Assembly (NCBI GenBank): GCA_045649145.1
Contig: JAZRPK010000060.1
Coordinates: 1-37,446 of the forward strand
DNA: 37,446 nt
From: HGM11525 sp045649145
GTDB taxonomy: Bacteria > Bacillota > Clostridia > UBA1381
Reading direction: 5' to 3'
Shown here: positions 23,050 through 31,247 of the stretch, in pieces
Layout of the letters: the number at the start of each line of letters is the position of its first letter
How positions within the stretch are numbered: the stretch's first letter is position 1
The notes under the pieces: model-generated
What the model was told of the DNA's origin: nothing
What the model saw: the letters and a program-made list of their open reading frames with translations, nothing else
The model's database searches: none
Program-made: the position numbers and the translations under genes

Positions 23050-23482
23050 TATAACGCCTCCGTTTTACCAATATACTGATTAAGTAAATTACAATTAGTG
23101 CAGAAAGTGTGCCCGTAAAATCTATAAATATATCGCTAACCTGTGCACTTCGTCCAAAAGAGAAATACTGCAGAAACTCATCACAGCAAGCAGTCATAAG
23201 TCCGCCAAATGCTATCGTAACAAGTCGTTTTTTTAAGCCCTTTTCGGAGTAGAGAGCGGATAGTGAAAAAAACACACTCTGCATAAAGAATTCAGTAAAA
23301 TGTGCCGCTTTTCGAAGAATAAAATGTGAGATTACTATGCCCGTATCTGCCAGCAAGGTCATTAAAAACTGAAGCAGTCCGTTGCTCATATTAGCAGAAG
23401 CATTGCCGTCTTGCAATGACGCTAAGAAGATGAATACTGTTACCAAAACACCTGAAATTGCGAATATACGGCTTTTTAACAT
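23042..23482 (-). CDS. VanZ-like membrane protein
   Basis: The 146-residue protein has about four transmembrane helices and the VanZ pattern: RKAAHFTEF after the first external loop and CDEFLQYFSFGRSAQVSDIFIDFTG near the C-terminus (read as DExxQ...GR...D). VanZ proteins of teicoplanin resistance loci share this fold, but most genomic copies have no known role; resistance should not be assumed here. It starts at ATG with AAAGGAGC upstream and overlaps cls, so a membrane or envelope lipid function is plausible by context. Confidence 0.88.
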   Translation of the reverse strand: MLKSRIFAISGVLVTVFIFLASLQDGNASANMSNGLLQFLMTLLADTGIVISHFILRKAAHFTEFFMQSVFFSLSALYSEKGLKKRLVTIAFGGLMTACCDEFLQYFSFGRSAQVSDIFIDFTGTLSALIVIYLISILVKRRRYNV

Positions 23483-23515
23483 CAGGACCGCTCCTTTCCT
23501 CTAAAATAAAGTGGC

Positions 23516-23547
23516 AAAGCGAATGCTCAAATTGCATTCGCTTTTTT
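23516..23547. terminator. Hairpin between purD and the VanZ-like gene
   Basis: AAAGCGAATGC (23516-23526) pairs perfectly with GCATTCGCTTT (23534-23544). On the plus strand it continues into T to 23547, but no plus-strand gene precedes it. On the minus strand it follows purD by about 20 bases and probably acts as the end or attenuator of the glyQS-purD transcript. Confidence 0.65.
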
Positions 23548-23568
23548 GCCTTTATTTATATCTTATTA

Positions 23569-24834
23569 TTAGTACTTTTTTATACCGATATCCTTGCGGA
23601 AATGGCAGTCGGTAAAGCTGACCATATCAACGCCCTCATATGCGCGTTTGATAGCTGCGTCAAGGTTCTCGCCTACTGCGGTGATGCCTAATACTCTGCC
23701 GCCTGCGGTAACTAACTTGTCGCCCTCTTTTTTAGTGCCTGCGTGAAATACTGTCAAGTCATCATATTTTGAAATCTTGTCAAGACCGCTTATTTCGTAA
23801 CCTGACTTATATTTTACAGGATAACCGCCCGATGCCAATACTACACATACAGCGGCATTATCCTCCCACTCAATATTAATCTGGTCAAGTCTTTCGTCTA
23901 TAACAGCCTCCATAATTTCGACAAGGTCAGTCTTGAGCCTAGGAAGTACAACCTGTGTTTCGGGGTCGCCAAAGCGTGCGTTGTATTCGATTACCTTAAC
24001 GCCCTTTTCGGTCATCATAAGACCGAAGTAAAGAACGCCCTTAAAGGGTCTGCCCTCTGCTGCCATAGCCTTAACGGTAGGGAGGAATATATTTTCCATA
24101 CATTCCTTTGCTTTAGCATCATCGTACAGCCTGCTTGGCGAGAAAGTACCCATACCGCCTGTATTAAGACCCTCGTCATTGTCATAGGCTCTCTTGTGGT
24201 CCTGAGCAGATACCATCGGAACAACAGTTTTGCCGTCGCAGAATGCAAGGACAGACACCTCAGGACCTGTTAAAAATTCCTCTATAACCACACGGTTTCC
24301 GCTTTCGCCGAACACCTTGTCCTCCATTATATCGTGAATACCTGCCTCCGCCTCAGCCAAATCCTTTGCGATTATAACACCCTTGCCGAGAGCCAATCCC
24401 TCTGCTTTGATAACGGTGGGGAAGCTGCCGCCTCTGATATATTCGAGCGCATCGGCGGGGTTATCGAACACCTCGTAGCCTGCCGTCGGAATGTTATACT
24501 TTTTCATCAGCTCTTTGGAAAAGACCTTGCTGCCCTCAATGATAGCTGCATTTGCCTTAGGACCGAAAGCACGAATGCCCTCTTTTTCCAAGGCATCAAC
24601 CATACCCATAACAAGAGGGTCATCGGGAGCGACCATAACGAGGTCAATTTTGTTTTCCTTTGCAAATTTAACTACGCCATCAATATCCGTTGCCTTGATG
24701 GGTACACACTCTGCAAGCTCAGCTATGCCGCCGTTGCCGGGTGCACAGTAAATCTTATCAACCTTAGGCGATTTGGCAATCTTCCATACAATTGTATGCT
24801 CTCTGCCGCCACCGCCAACTACTAAAACCTTCAT
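23569..24834 (-). CDS. purD: Phosphoribosylamine-glycine ligase
   Basis: The 421-residue ATP-grasp enzyme joins glycine to 5-phosphoribosylamine, the second step of de novo purine synthesis. Family motifs are VLVVGGGGREHTIVWK at the N-terminus, APGNGG, PTVIKAEGLALGKGVIIA (ATP-grasp lysine), the signature DHKRAYDNDEGLNTGGMG, and YNARFGDPETQ near the metal site. It starts at ATG with AGGGGGAT upstream, 20 bases after glyQS. No other purine gene adjoins it, so its partner here is glycyl-tRNA synthetase, which uses the same amino acid. Confidence 0.97.
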   Translation of the reverse strand: MKVLVVGGGGREHTIVWKIAKSPKVDKIYCAPGNGGIAELAECVPIKATDIDGVVKFAKENKIDLVMVAPDDPLVMGMVDALEKEGIRAFGPKANAAIIEGSKVFSKELMKKYNIPTAGYEVFDNPADALEYIRGGSFPTVIKAEGLALGKGVIIAKDLAEAEAGIHDIMEDKVFGESGNRVVIEEFLTGPEVSVLAFCDGKTVVPMVSAQDHKRAYDNDEGLNTGGMGTFSPSRLYDDAKAKECMENIFLPTVKAMAAEGRPFKGVLYFGLMMTEKGVKVIEYNARFGDPETQVVLPRLKTDLVEIMEAVIDERLDQINIEWEDNAAVCVVLASGGYPVKYKSGYEISGLDKISKYDDLTVFHAGTKKEGDKLVTAGGRVLGITAVGENLDAAIKRAYEGVDMVSFTDCHFRKDIGIKKY

Positions 24835-24854
24835 TTCAAAAATCCCCCTGACGA

Positions 24855-26246
24855 TTAAAACTCAAGCTTTGATGCGATATATGCGTCAAGCTCTGAAATT
24901 TTAATTCTCTGCTGCTCCATAGTATCACGGTCACGTACTGTTACAGACTCGTCCTCCTCGGAGTCGAAATCGTATGTGATACAAATAGGTGTACCAATCT
25001 CGTCCTGACGGCGATAACGCTTACCGATAGAGCCTGCCTCGTCATATTCCATATTATACTTTTCGCACAGCATATCATAAACCTTGCCTGCTCCCTCAGA
25101 AAGCTTCTTAGAAAGCGGGAGAACGGCTGCCTTTACGGGAGCGAGTGCAGGATGCAGGTGCATTACAACTCTTGTGTCGCCTTCGCCAACTTCTTCTTCG
25201 TCGTAAGCTTCTACAAGGAATGCAAGTGTTACACGGTCAGCGCCCAATGACGGCTCGATGCAGTAGGGGATATATCTCTCGTTGGTAACCTGATCGATAT
25301 ACTCCATACTCTCGCCCGAATGCTCCTGATGCTGCTTTAAGTCAAAGTCTGTTCTGTCAGCAATGCCCCAAAGCTCGCCCCAGCCGAATGGGAACACGAA
25401 CTCGATATCGGTGGTTGCATTTGAATAGTGGGAAAGCTCCTCGGGTGAGTGGTCGCGGAAACGCAGATTTTCCTCTCTGATACCGAGTGACAAAAGCCAC
25501 TTCATACAGAAGTCTTTCCAATAATAGAACCATTCCATATCCTTGCCCGGCTCGCAGAAGAACTCAAGCTCCATCTGCTCGAACTCACGGGTACGGAAAG
25601 TGAAGTTACCCGGTGTAATCTCGTTTCTGAAGGATTTACCAATCTGACCTATACCGAACGGGAGCTTTTTGCGTGTAGTACGCTGAACGCTCTTAAAGTT
25701 TACAAAGATACCCTGAGCTGTTTCGGGACGAAGATATACAGTTGATGAGCTATCCTCTGTAACGCCCTGAAAAGTCTTGAACATCAGGTTAAACTGACGT
25801 ATATCGGTAAAGTTATGCTTGCCGCATTCGGGGCAGCAGATATTGTGCTCGTTAATATATTCGAGCATCTTCTCATTACTCCAGCCGTCAACGGTAACAC
25901 TTTCGCCGTTGGCAAATGCGTAGTCCTCGATAAGCTTGTCTGCACGATGACGTGCCTTACACTCCTTACAATCCATCAACGGGTCGGAGAAGCCGCCAAC
26001 GTGTCCTGATGCCACCCAAGTTTGCGGATTCATCAAAATAGCACAGTCAACGCCTACGTTAAGCTTTGAACCCTGAACAAATTTCTTCCACCACGCCTTT
26101 TTTACGTTGTTCTTGAACTCAACACCAAGAGGGCCGTAGTCCCATGTATTTGCCAAGCCGCCGTAAATTTCGCTGCCGGGGAATATATAGCCTCTGCCTT
26201 TGCAAAGAGCCACAATTTTGTCCATTGTTTTTTCGGTATTTTTCAT
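24855..26246 (-). CDS. glyQS: Glycyl-tRNA synthetase (alpha2, class II)
   Basis: The 463-residue enzyme charges tRNA-Gly. It is the single-chain alpha2 type, not the alpha2beta2 GlyQ/GlyS type. Motifs seen are RGYIFPGSEIYGGLANTWDYGPLG near the N-terminus, YLRPETAQGIFVNF (motif 2 entry), FRNEITPGNFTFRTREFEQMELEFF, and the C-terminal anticodon-binding domain. Zinc-binding CxxC-type pairs (MDCKECKA, CCPEC) lie in the insertion. ATG at 26246 has AGGAG about 9 bases upstream; a GTG directly before it is the alternative. It leads a two-gene unit with purD. Its leader is only about 50 bases, too short for a T-box. Confidence 0.96.
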   Translation of the reverse strand: MKNTEKTMDKIVALCKGRGYIFPGSEIYGGLANTWDYGPLGVEFKNNVKKAWWKKFVQGSKLNVGVDCAILMNPQTWVASGHVGGFSDPLMDCKECKARHRADKLIEDYAFANGESVTVDGWSNEKMLEYINEHNICCPECGKHNFTDIRQFNLMFKTFQGVTEDSSSTVYLRPETAQGIFVNFKSVQRTTRKKLPFGIGQIGKSFRNEITPGNFTFRTREFEQMELEFFCEPGKDMEWFYYWKDFCMKWLLSLGIREENLRFRDHSPEELSHYSNATTDIEFVFPFGWGELWGIADRTDFDLKQHQEHSGESMEYIDQVTNERYIPYCIEPSLGADRVTLAFLVEAYDEEEVGEGDTRVVMHLHPALAPVKAAVLPLSKKLSEGAGKVYDMLCEKYNMEYDEAGSIGKRYRRQDEIGTPICITYDFDSEEDESVTVRDRDTMEQQRIKISELDAYIASKLEF

Positions 26247-26305
26247 CACATACTTCTCCTTTTCTTTATAGCAAGCTATAAAAATCTCATAATATCACAT
26301 ACTAT

Positions 26306-26334
26306 AGTTTATCCGCAAATTCACCTTTTGTCAA
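26306..26334 (-). promoter_or_regulatory. Promoter of glyQS-purD
   Basis: On the minus strand, TTGACA (26334-26329), a 17-base spacer and TAAACT (26311-26306) form the promoter. The short leader contains TTATAGCTTGCTATAA, a small hairpin just ahead of the ribosome binding site. Confidence 0.65.
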
Positions 26335-26405
26335 GTGCGGCAAGTAAAAATCGGCAAAATATATAATAAAAGGAAGAAATAAGGTGGGGGAATATATGGA
26401 AAAAG

Positions 26406-26500
26406 TTTTCCACACCCCGTTGAAAACAGGGTGGAAAGCAAGTCAAATCGACATATTCGACATAAAATTACGTGGAAAACTATGTGGATAAGGTGGATAG
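26406..26500. promoter_or_regulatory. Cluster of DnaA-box-like 9-mers in the glyQS/M14 intergenic region
   Basis: Within 95 bases there are TTTTCCACA (26406-26414, plus) and a perfect TTATCCACA on the minus strand (26483-26491). Three one- or two-mismatch relatives on the minus strand are CTTTCCACC (26430-26438), TTTTCCACG (26471-26479) and CTATCCACC (26492-26500). The rest of the 350-base divergent gap (26250-26597) holds the glyQS promoter, AT-rich sequence and the ribosome site of the M14 gene; I see no small gene in it. Confidence 0.5.
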
Positions 26501-26597
26501 TAAAGAGTTTGTAAAACTGTCGAAATGGTGCTGAAAAGAATAATTAATAAATTGCCGCATAGAATTGTATGAGAAATCAGATGCGGAGGAATAATAA

Positions 26598-27470
26598 ATG
26601 GGTTATGACTATAAAAAATGCGTAAGCGAGATAAACGAGCTTGCAAAAAGTGTATCGGGTGCGGAGGTTTTCTCGATTGGCGAGAGTGTAATGGAAAAGA
26701 AGATTTACTGCATTGCCTACGGCGAGGGAGAGAGAACACTATTTGTAAACGGTGCACATCACGGGCTTGAATATATCACAGCTGCGTTTTTGATGCGGTT
26801 TATGTGTGAGTTTGCTGCGGCGGTCGAGGGCGGATATGATATGCTGGGCTATGATGTTTTAAGTCTTAAAAAAGGGGTTAAGCTGTATGTAGTGCCTATG
26901 GTAAATCCTGACGGCGTTGATATTGCGGTAAACGGACTTGATATAACCAACCGATACCACAGACGGCTTATAAGTATGGTAGGAATACATAGCTTTAATA
27001 AGGTGTGGCAGGCGAACGTAAACGGAGTGGACATAAATCATAACTATGACGCACGATGGAGTGTTGTAGAGAAGATGCCCTCGCCATCAAAGTACAGCGG
27101 CCCGTATGCCGAAAGCGAGCCTGAAACAAAGGCTGTGTGTGAATTTGTCAGAAGCTCGGATTTTGATATGTTAATGGCGTTTCATTCGCAAGGCGGCGAA
27201 ATCTATTATGATTTTGACGGACTTGCCGCCGAGGCGGATAAAGAGGCTGCAGAAAGGATGAGCAGGGCGAGCGGATATCCTGTCAGAACACCTGAAGGCA
27301 CGGCATCCTTTGGCGGCTGTAAGGACTGGTTTATAAAGGAATTTGGCAAAAGCGGTTTTACGATAGAAATGGGACACGGAAAAAACCCTCTTCCCGAGGA
27401 AAAATTATGTGATTTTTTTGACGATAATGCAAGGATAATCCTTTCAGCGATGTCGCAGCTGTGCGAATGA
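26598..27470 (+). CDS. M14-family zinc carboxypeptidase (gamma-glutamyl-diamino-acid peptidase-like)
   Basis: The 290-residue protein has the M14 zinc site: H55-x2-E58 (GAHHGLEYI) and H196 (FHSQGGEI). The catalytic glutamate is E257 in FTIEMG. NPDGVD and the substrate-binding NGVDINHNYD (in place of the usual VDLNRNF) are also present. No signal peptide, LysM or other anchor is visible, so it should be cytoplasmic. Such short cytoplasmic M14 enzymes, such as MpaA, recycle murein peptides by cleaving the gamma-D-Glu-diaminopimelate bond; this substrate is inferred. ATG with GGAGG about 8 bases upstream. It stands alone before the V-ATPase operon promoter. Confidence 0.9.
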   Translation: MGYDYKKCVSEINELAKSVSGAEVFSIGESVMEKKIYCIAYGEGERTLFVNGAHHGLEYITAAFLMRFMCEFAAAVEGGYDMLGYDVLSLKKGVKLYVVPMVNPDGVDIAVNGLDITNRYHRRLISMVGIHSFNKVWQANVNGVDINHNYDARWSVVEKMPSPSKYSGPYAESEPETKAVCEFVRSSDFDMLMAFHSQGGEIYYDFDGLAAEADKEAAERMSRASGYPVRTPEGTASFGGCKDWFIKEFGKSGFTIEMGHGKNPLPEEKLCDFFDDNARIILSAMSQLCE

Positions 27471-27499
27471 AAATTTGTTAAATATTCACATATTATTTA

Positions 27500-27528
27500 T
27501 TGACTTAAGAAGAAAAATAGGCTATAAT
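27500..27528 (+). promoter_or_regulatory. Promoter of the V-ATPase operon
   Basis: TTGACT (27500-27505), a 17-base spacer and TATAAT (27523-27528) form a near-consensus promoter. Predicted start near 27535 gives a leader of about 120 bases, which contains a weak CTGTCA...TGACAG pairing but no riboswitch I recognise. Confidence 0.75.
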
Positions 27529-27654
27529 TGATGTAATGGAAATTTTTTCTTAAATTACCTTAAAATAACCCGTTTACGCATAAATATATATCTGTCAGAG
27601 AAAAATATAGTGGTATGACAGAGTGTTTTGGTAACAGAAAGGGAGTTTTCAATT

Positions 27655-27966
27655 ATGGCAAAGGAAGCGATTGAGCAGGTACGTCTTGCCGAGCAGAAAG
27701 CGGCAGAGATTATAAAAACTGCCGAGCAGGAGTCTGCTGATATGATCTCGGCGGTCGGCGAAGAGGCTAAGAGCAGTCTTGAAAGAGAAAGGGCTGCTGC
27801 TTTTGAGCGTGTACAAAAAGCTCAACTGGATGCAAAAAAGCGTGAGGGAGAGCTTTTGGCTGCCGCAGAGGGTGCTATTGAAGAAAAGTGCGCGAAAAAG
27901 CGTGCAGCAATGCTTGAAAAGAAGGAAATGATAATAAGCAGGATATTAGCTGCAGTAAGGGAGTAA
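27655..27966 (+). CDS. V-type ATPase peripheral-stalk subunit G/H
   Basis: The 103-residue protein is almost entirely helical and rich in Ala, Glu and Lys (EQVRLAEQKAAEIIKTAEQE...), as expected for the stalk coiled-coil partner of subunit E (NtpF/AtpH). ATG at 27655 with AAGGGAG about 9 bases upstream; an earlier in-frame start would lie within the leader. First gene of the operon. The 60 bases to subunit I contain nothing notable besides the next AAAGGGGGG. The function assignment rests on composition plus position. Confidence 0.85.
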   Translation: MAKEAIEQVRLAEQKAAEIIKTAEQESADMISAVGEEAKSSLERERAAAFERVQKAQLDAKKREGELLAAAEGAIEEKCAKKRAAMLEKKEMIISRILAAVRE

Positions 27967-28026
27967 TACCCTTGCGGCTCTTGTGTCCTGCTATTCTTTT
28001 TGTTTTAAGACAAAGGGGGGACCGGA

Positions 28027-29985
28027 TTGGCAATTACGAAAATGAAGCGGCTTGAAATTGTTGGCTTAAACAGCGAGCGCAAGCGGCTTATAGAATATCT
28101 GCAGCAATGCGGAGTGGTTGATATTTCCGACAGCAGAGAGGACGGGCTTAGAGCAAGAGAAACGGCAACTGCCATATCACAGTTTGACTCTTTTATGTCC
28201 TCGGCAGAGGAGGCTTTGGAAATCTTAAGACCTTACAGTCAGGCTAAGGGCGGGATGTTCTATAAACGATGTGAGATTGAGTCTGGCGGGTATGACGTCG
28301 CAGACGGCGAAATGTCGGAGGCCACCGCACTTGTGTCGGAGGTTATAAATGCTCGCAAAACCAGAGAAAAAAACGAGGATGAAATCGCCTCGGCCGAAGC
28401 TACGATGCAGTCATTAAAGCCGTATATGTCACTCGATGTTCCGATAGGGACAAAAAAGGTCGGCTCTGCTGTAGCAAGAGTGGGAACTCTGGAGGGTGAA
28501 TGGGACGAGAGTCGCATTCTTAGAGAATTTAGAGCTTTTGAGATAGAGGAAATCTATGTAGAAATCCTCTCTAAAGAACGACAGATAACGGCTGTATTCA
28601 TAATGTATCATACCGATATCGCACATAAGGTGGATGCGGTTTTGACAAAGATAAATCTTCTTGCACCGCAGATAAATCTTACAAGAGAAACGCCGAGAGA
28701 ACATTTTGTCGCACTTGAAGGTCTGGTAGCAAAATTACGGCAGGAAAATCTTAAGCTCACGGAAAGGCTTAAAGAGCTGGCAGAAAAGAAGGATAAGATA
28801 GAGCTATACTATGACAAAATTTCCTTAAGGCGTGAAAAGTATAAAGCTCTTTCTAAAATCGGTATTACCGAAAACGCCTTTTTCATATCCGGTTACCTGC
28901 CCGAAAGGGACTCGGACAAGCTTTTGAAGGAGCTTGACAAGAGTTTTACGGCATCGGTAGAAATTTTAGAGCCGAGTGAAGATGAAGATGTACCCAAGGC
29001 TTTTGAGAACAACGGCTTTGTATCGCCTGTTGAGGGTATCACCTCCGACTACTCAATGCCGTCGTCGCACGATATTGACCCAAATCCGATTATGGCATTC
29101 TTCTATTACTTCTTCTTCGGAATGATGTTCTCGGATGCGGGGTACGGGCTGTTGCTTATGATAGCCTGCGGACTTTTAGGCTTTGGGAACTTTCTCGAAA
29201 AGGAAAAACGCAGAGCGTATAAGATGTTCTTCTTCTGCGGAGTATCAACTACTTTTTGGGGCATAATGTACGGAAGCTTTTTCGGGGATATGATAGCTAC
29301 AGTATCTAAGACGTTTGGTGACGGTTCGGTAGCATTTACGCCGATACTGATGGACCCCGTACAAAAACCGCTCCAGCTACTCATAATGAGCGTTGCGTTT
29401 GGTCTGGTGCATATATTAGCAGCTATTGCGATTAAATTCTATATGACCTGGCGTGAGGGCGATAGGCTGTCGGCGGTGTTCGATTCGGGTTTCTGGTTTG
29501 TGCTTCTTTTGGGAGTTGCAGTGTTTGCCGCAGGAATGGCACTCGGTATCGGAATACTCGAGACGGTGGGTATGGTTATGCTGATAGTATCCGCCACGGG
29601 ACTGGTCCTGACACAAGGCAGAGATAAGAAAAATCCGATAATGAAGCTATTTGGCGGAATTTTGAGCCTGTATGATATTACAAGCTATGTCGGAGATATA
29701 CTTTCCTACTCAAGACTTATGGCATTGGGCCTTGCAACGGGAGTTATCGCATCGGTTGTAAACGTCTTAGGCTCATTGGGCGGCAACTCGATAGTGGGAC
29801 TTATAGCGTTTATAGTAATTTCAATATTCGGACACGCACTTAATTTTGCAATAAATATGCTGGGTGCGTACGTTCACACAAACCGTCTGCAGTATGTTGA
29901 ATTTTATCAGAAATTCTACGAGGGCGGCGGCAGAAAATACAAGCCGTTCGGCTTTAATACAAAATATTATAAATTTAAGAACTGA
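28027..29985 (+). CDS. ntpI: V-type ATPase subunit I (a subunit)
   Basis: The 652-residue subunit forms the stator half-channel. The soluble N-terminal half (MAITKMKRLEIVGL, with long coiled-coil segments) is followed from about residue 350 by seven to eight transmembrane helices. The conserved channel arginine lies in GDILSYSRLMALGLATG. TTG start at 28027 (MAITKMKRL matches relatives) preceded by AAAGGGGGG. Subunit K follows after 28 bases. Confidence 0.94.
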   Translation: MAITKMKRLEIVGLNSERKRLIEYLQQCGVVDISDSREDGLRARETATAISQFDSFMSSAEEALEILRPYSQAKGGMFYKRCEIESGGYDVADGEMSEATALVSEVINARKTREKNEDEIASAEATMQSLKPYMSLDVPIGTKKVGSAVARVGTLEGEWDESRILREFRAFEIEEIYVEILSKERQITAVFIMYHTDIAHKVDAVLTKINLLAPQINLTRETPREHFVALEGLVAKLRQENLKLTERLKELAEKKDKIELYYDKISLRREKYKALSKIGITENAFFISGYLPERDSDKLLKELDKSFTASVEILEPSEDEDVPKAFENNGFVSPVEGITSDYSMPSSHDIDPNPIMAFFYYFFFGMMFSDAGYGLLLMIACGLLGFGNFLEKEKRRAYKMFFFCGVSTTFWGIMYGSFFGDMIATVSKTFGDGSVAFTPILMDPVQKPLQLLIMSVAFGLVHILAAIAIKFYMTWREGDRLSAVFDSGFWFVLLLGVAVFAAGMALGIGILETVGMVMLIVSATGLVLTQGRDKKNPIMKLFGGILSLYDITSYVGDILSYSRLMALGLATGVIASVVNVLGSLGGNSIVGLIAFIVISIFGHALNFAINMLGAYVHTNRLQYVEFYQKFYEGGGRKYKPFGFNTKYYKFKN

Positions 29986-30013
29986 AAGTTTAATTATGAA
30001 AGGATAGGTAAAA

Positions 30014-30481
30014 ATGATGAATTTAGGTATGTTTTTTGCACTTTTAGGCGTTGCTGTTGCAGTTGTATTGTCGGGTATGGGCTCGTCAAAGGGCGTTGGT
30101 ATGGCATCGGAGGCTGCTGCGGCAGTTATTGCTGATGACCCGAGTAAGTTCGGTAAGCTGCTCGTTTTGCAGCTACTCCCCGGTACACAGGGACTTTACG
30201 GTCTTATTGTCGGTGTAATGGTACTTCTTAACATAGGTATTCTTGGCGGTGAGCCGGTGACAGATACAATCGTAGGAGCACAGTACCTTATCGGCTGTCT
30301 GCCTATTGCACTTTCAGGTTATTTTTCAGCAAGGTCACAGGGCAGAGTTTGTACTACAGGTGTAAACCTTGTTGCAAAGCGTCCTGAGGAAAGCTCAAAG
30401 GCGATAGTATCTGCATCTCTTATCGAGCTTTATGCACTGCTTGGATTTATAGTATCATTCCTTGTAGTAATCAACATTTGA
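30014..30481 (+). CDS. ntpK: V-type ATPase subunit K (c-ring proteolipid)
   Basis: The 155-residue protein has four transmembrane helices, the duplicated 16-kDa form of the rotor ring. LPGTQGLYG in helix 2 (T58, Q59), Q109 in SARSQGR and E138 in ASLIELYALLGF align by position with the Na+-coordinating T64, Q65, Q110 and E139 of Enterococcus hirae NtpK. This predicts Na+ and not H+ transport. ATG at 30014 (a second ATG follows directly) with AGGATAG upstream. A 182-base gap with a repeat element separates it from subunit E. Confidence 0.95.
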   Translation: MMNLGMFFALLGVAVAVVLSGMGSSKGVGMASEAAAAVIADDPSKFGKLLVLQLLPGTQGLYGLIVGVMVLLNIGILGGEPVTDTIVGAQYLIGCLPIALSGYFSARSQGRVCTTGVNLVAKRPEESSKAIVSASLIELYALLGFIVSFLVVINI

Positions 30482-30488
30482 GATGGTT

Positions 30489-30595
30489 AAATTTCCGCAT
30501 TTCACCATTTTTCACACCTCGAAGTACCCACGTACGTCGTCGGTGTTCAAAACGGCAATATGCGAAAATTTCCCGCTTCTCACCATTTTACACCT
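30489..30595 (+). repeat. Hairpin with imperfect direct repeats between ntpK and ntpE
   Basis: A 31-base sequence at 30489-30519 recurs with few changes and gaps at 30566-30595 (both begin AAATTTCC and end ACACCT). The first 12 bases also pair with ATGCGAAAATTT at 30560-30571 (one mismatch), and ACACC (30514-30518) pairs with GGTGT (30542-30546) inside that stem around ACGTACGT. No terminator U run follows. It occupies the only large gap of the operon and may be a dispersed element or an mRNA processing or stability structure. Confidence 0.65.
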
Positions 30596-30663
30596 AAAAT
30601 ATAATGAAATTTTGTGGAAATTAAGGTGTTTTGTACAAGGGACGATGAAAGGAAAGATATAAG

Positions 30664-31242
30664 ATGGCAGGACTTGAGCTTATTACAGGCAAAATCATCT
30701 CCGACGCTGTAATGGTAGCGGAGAGTAAAAAGGCCGCTGCTCTTGAATGTGCCGAGGGCATTAAAGCGGAATACCGTGCCGAAGAAGAAAAGGTCAGAGC
30801 AAAAAATGCCGAGGATATAGAGAATATTAAAAAATCGGCAGAGGAAAGCACAGCATCGCTTATTCATTCAAGAGAGCGTGACGCCTTGTTAGGTACGGAA
30901 AATCAGGTCGCAGACGAAATAATTGAGGAGGCAAAGGAGCGGATTGCCGCTCTTGATGCCGAGGAATATTTTGCACTACTGACCGAAATATACAAAAACA
31001 ATGCCGAGGACTTAGAGGGGGAAATTCTCTTTACGGCAGAGGATAAAAAGCGTATGCCGAAGGACTTTGTCGATAGTCTCTCTGCGATAAAGGGCAAGGT
31101 CACTCTCTCTAAAGAGGACTTAAAGCAGCAGGGCTTTGTTGTCCGTTACGGCAGGGTAGAGCTTAATTGCACATTTGACGCGATTTTTGAGGACAAGTAT
31201 AACAAGCTTTCCGATATTGTGTCCGAGTGCTGTAAGGAGTGA
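30664..31242 (+). CDS. ntpE: V-type ATPase peripheral-stalk subunit E
   Basis: The 192-residue protein has a long N-terminal helix (KIISDAVMVAESKKAAALE and following Lys/Glu/Ala repeats to about residue 85) and a globular C-terminal part ending ELNCTFDAIFEDKYNKL, the NtpE/AtpE stalk pattern. With subunit G it links the A/B head to subunit I. ATG with AAAGGAAAG upstream. It is followed immediately by subunit C, whose ribosome site lies within the last codons of ntpE. Confidence 0.9.
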   Translation: MAGLELITGKIISDAVMVAESKKAAALECAEGIKAEYRAEEEKVRAKNAEDIENIKKSAEESTASLIHSRERDALLGTENQVADEIIEEAKERIAALDAEEYFALLTEIYKNNAEDLEGEILFTAEDKKRMPKDFVDSLSAIKGKVTLSKEDLKQQGFVVRYGRVELNCTFDAIFEDKYNKLSDIVSECCKE

Positions 31243-31247
31243 ATTTC

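Noticed and set aside
23042..23482. Glycopeptide resistance gene vanZ
   Set aside because: Only the VanZ-like fold motifs are present; no vanA/H/X-type genes accompany it, and such proteins are common without resistance.
26250..26305. Glycine T-box leader for glyQS
   Set aside because: The predicted leader is only about 50 bases and contains neither specifier loop nor T-box sequence.
26406..26500. Chromosomal replication origin
   Set aside because: DnaA-like boxes alone are not enough; no dnaA, dnaN, rpmH or rnpA is near and the cluster is small. Reported only as a binding-site cluster.
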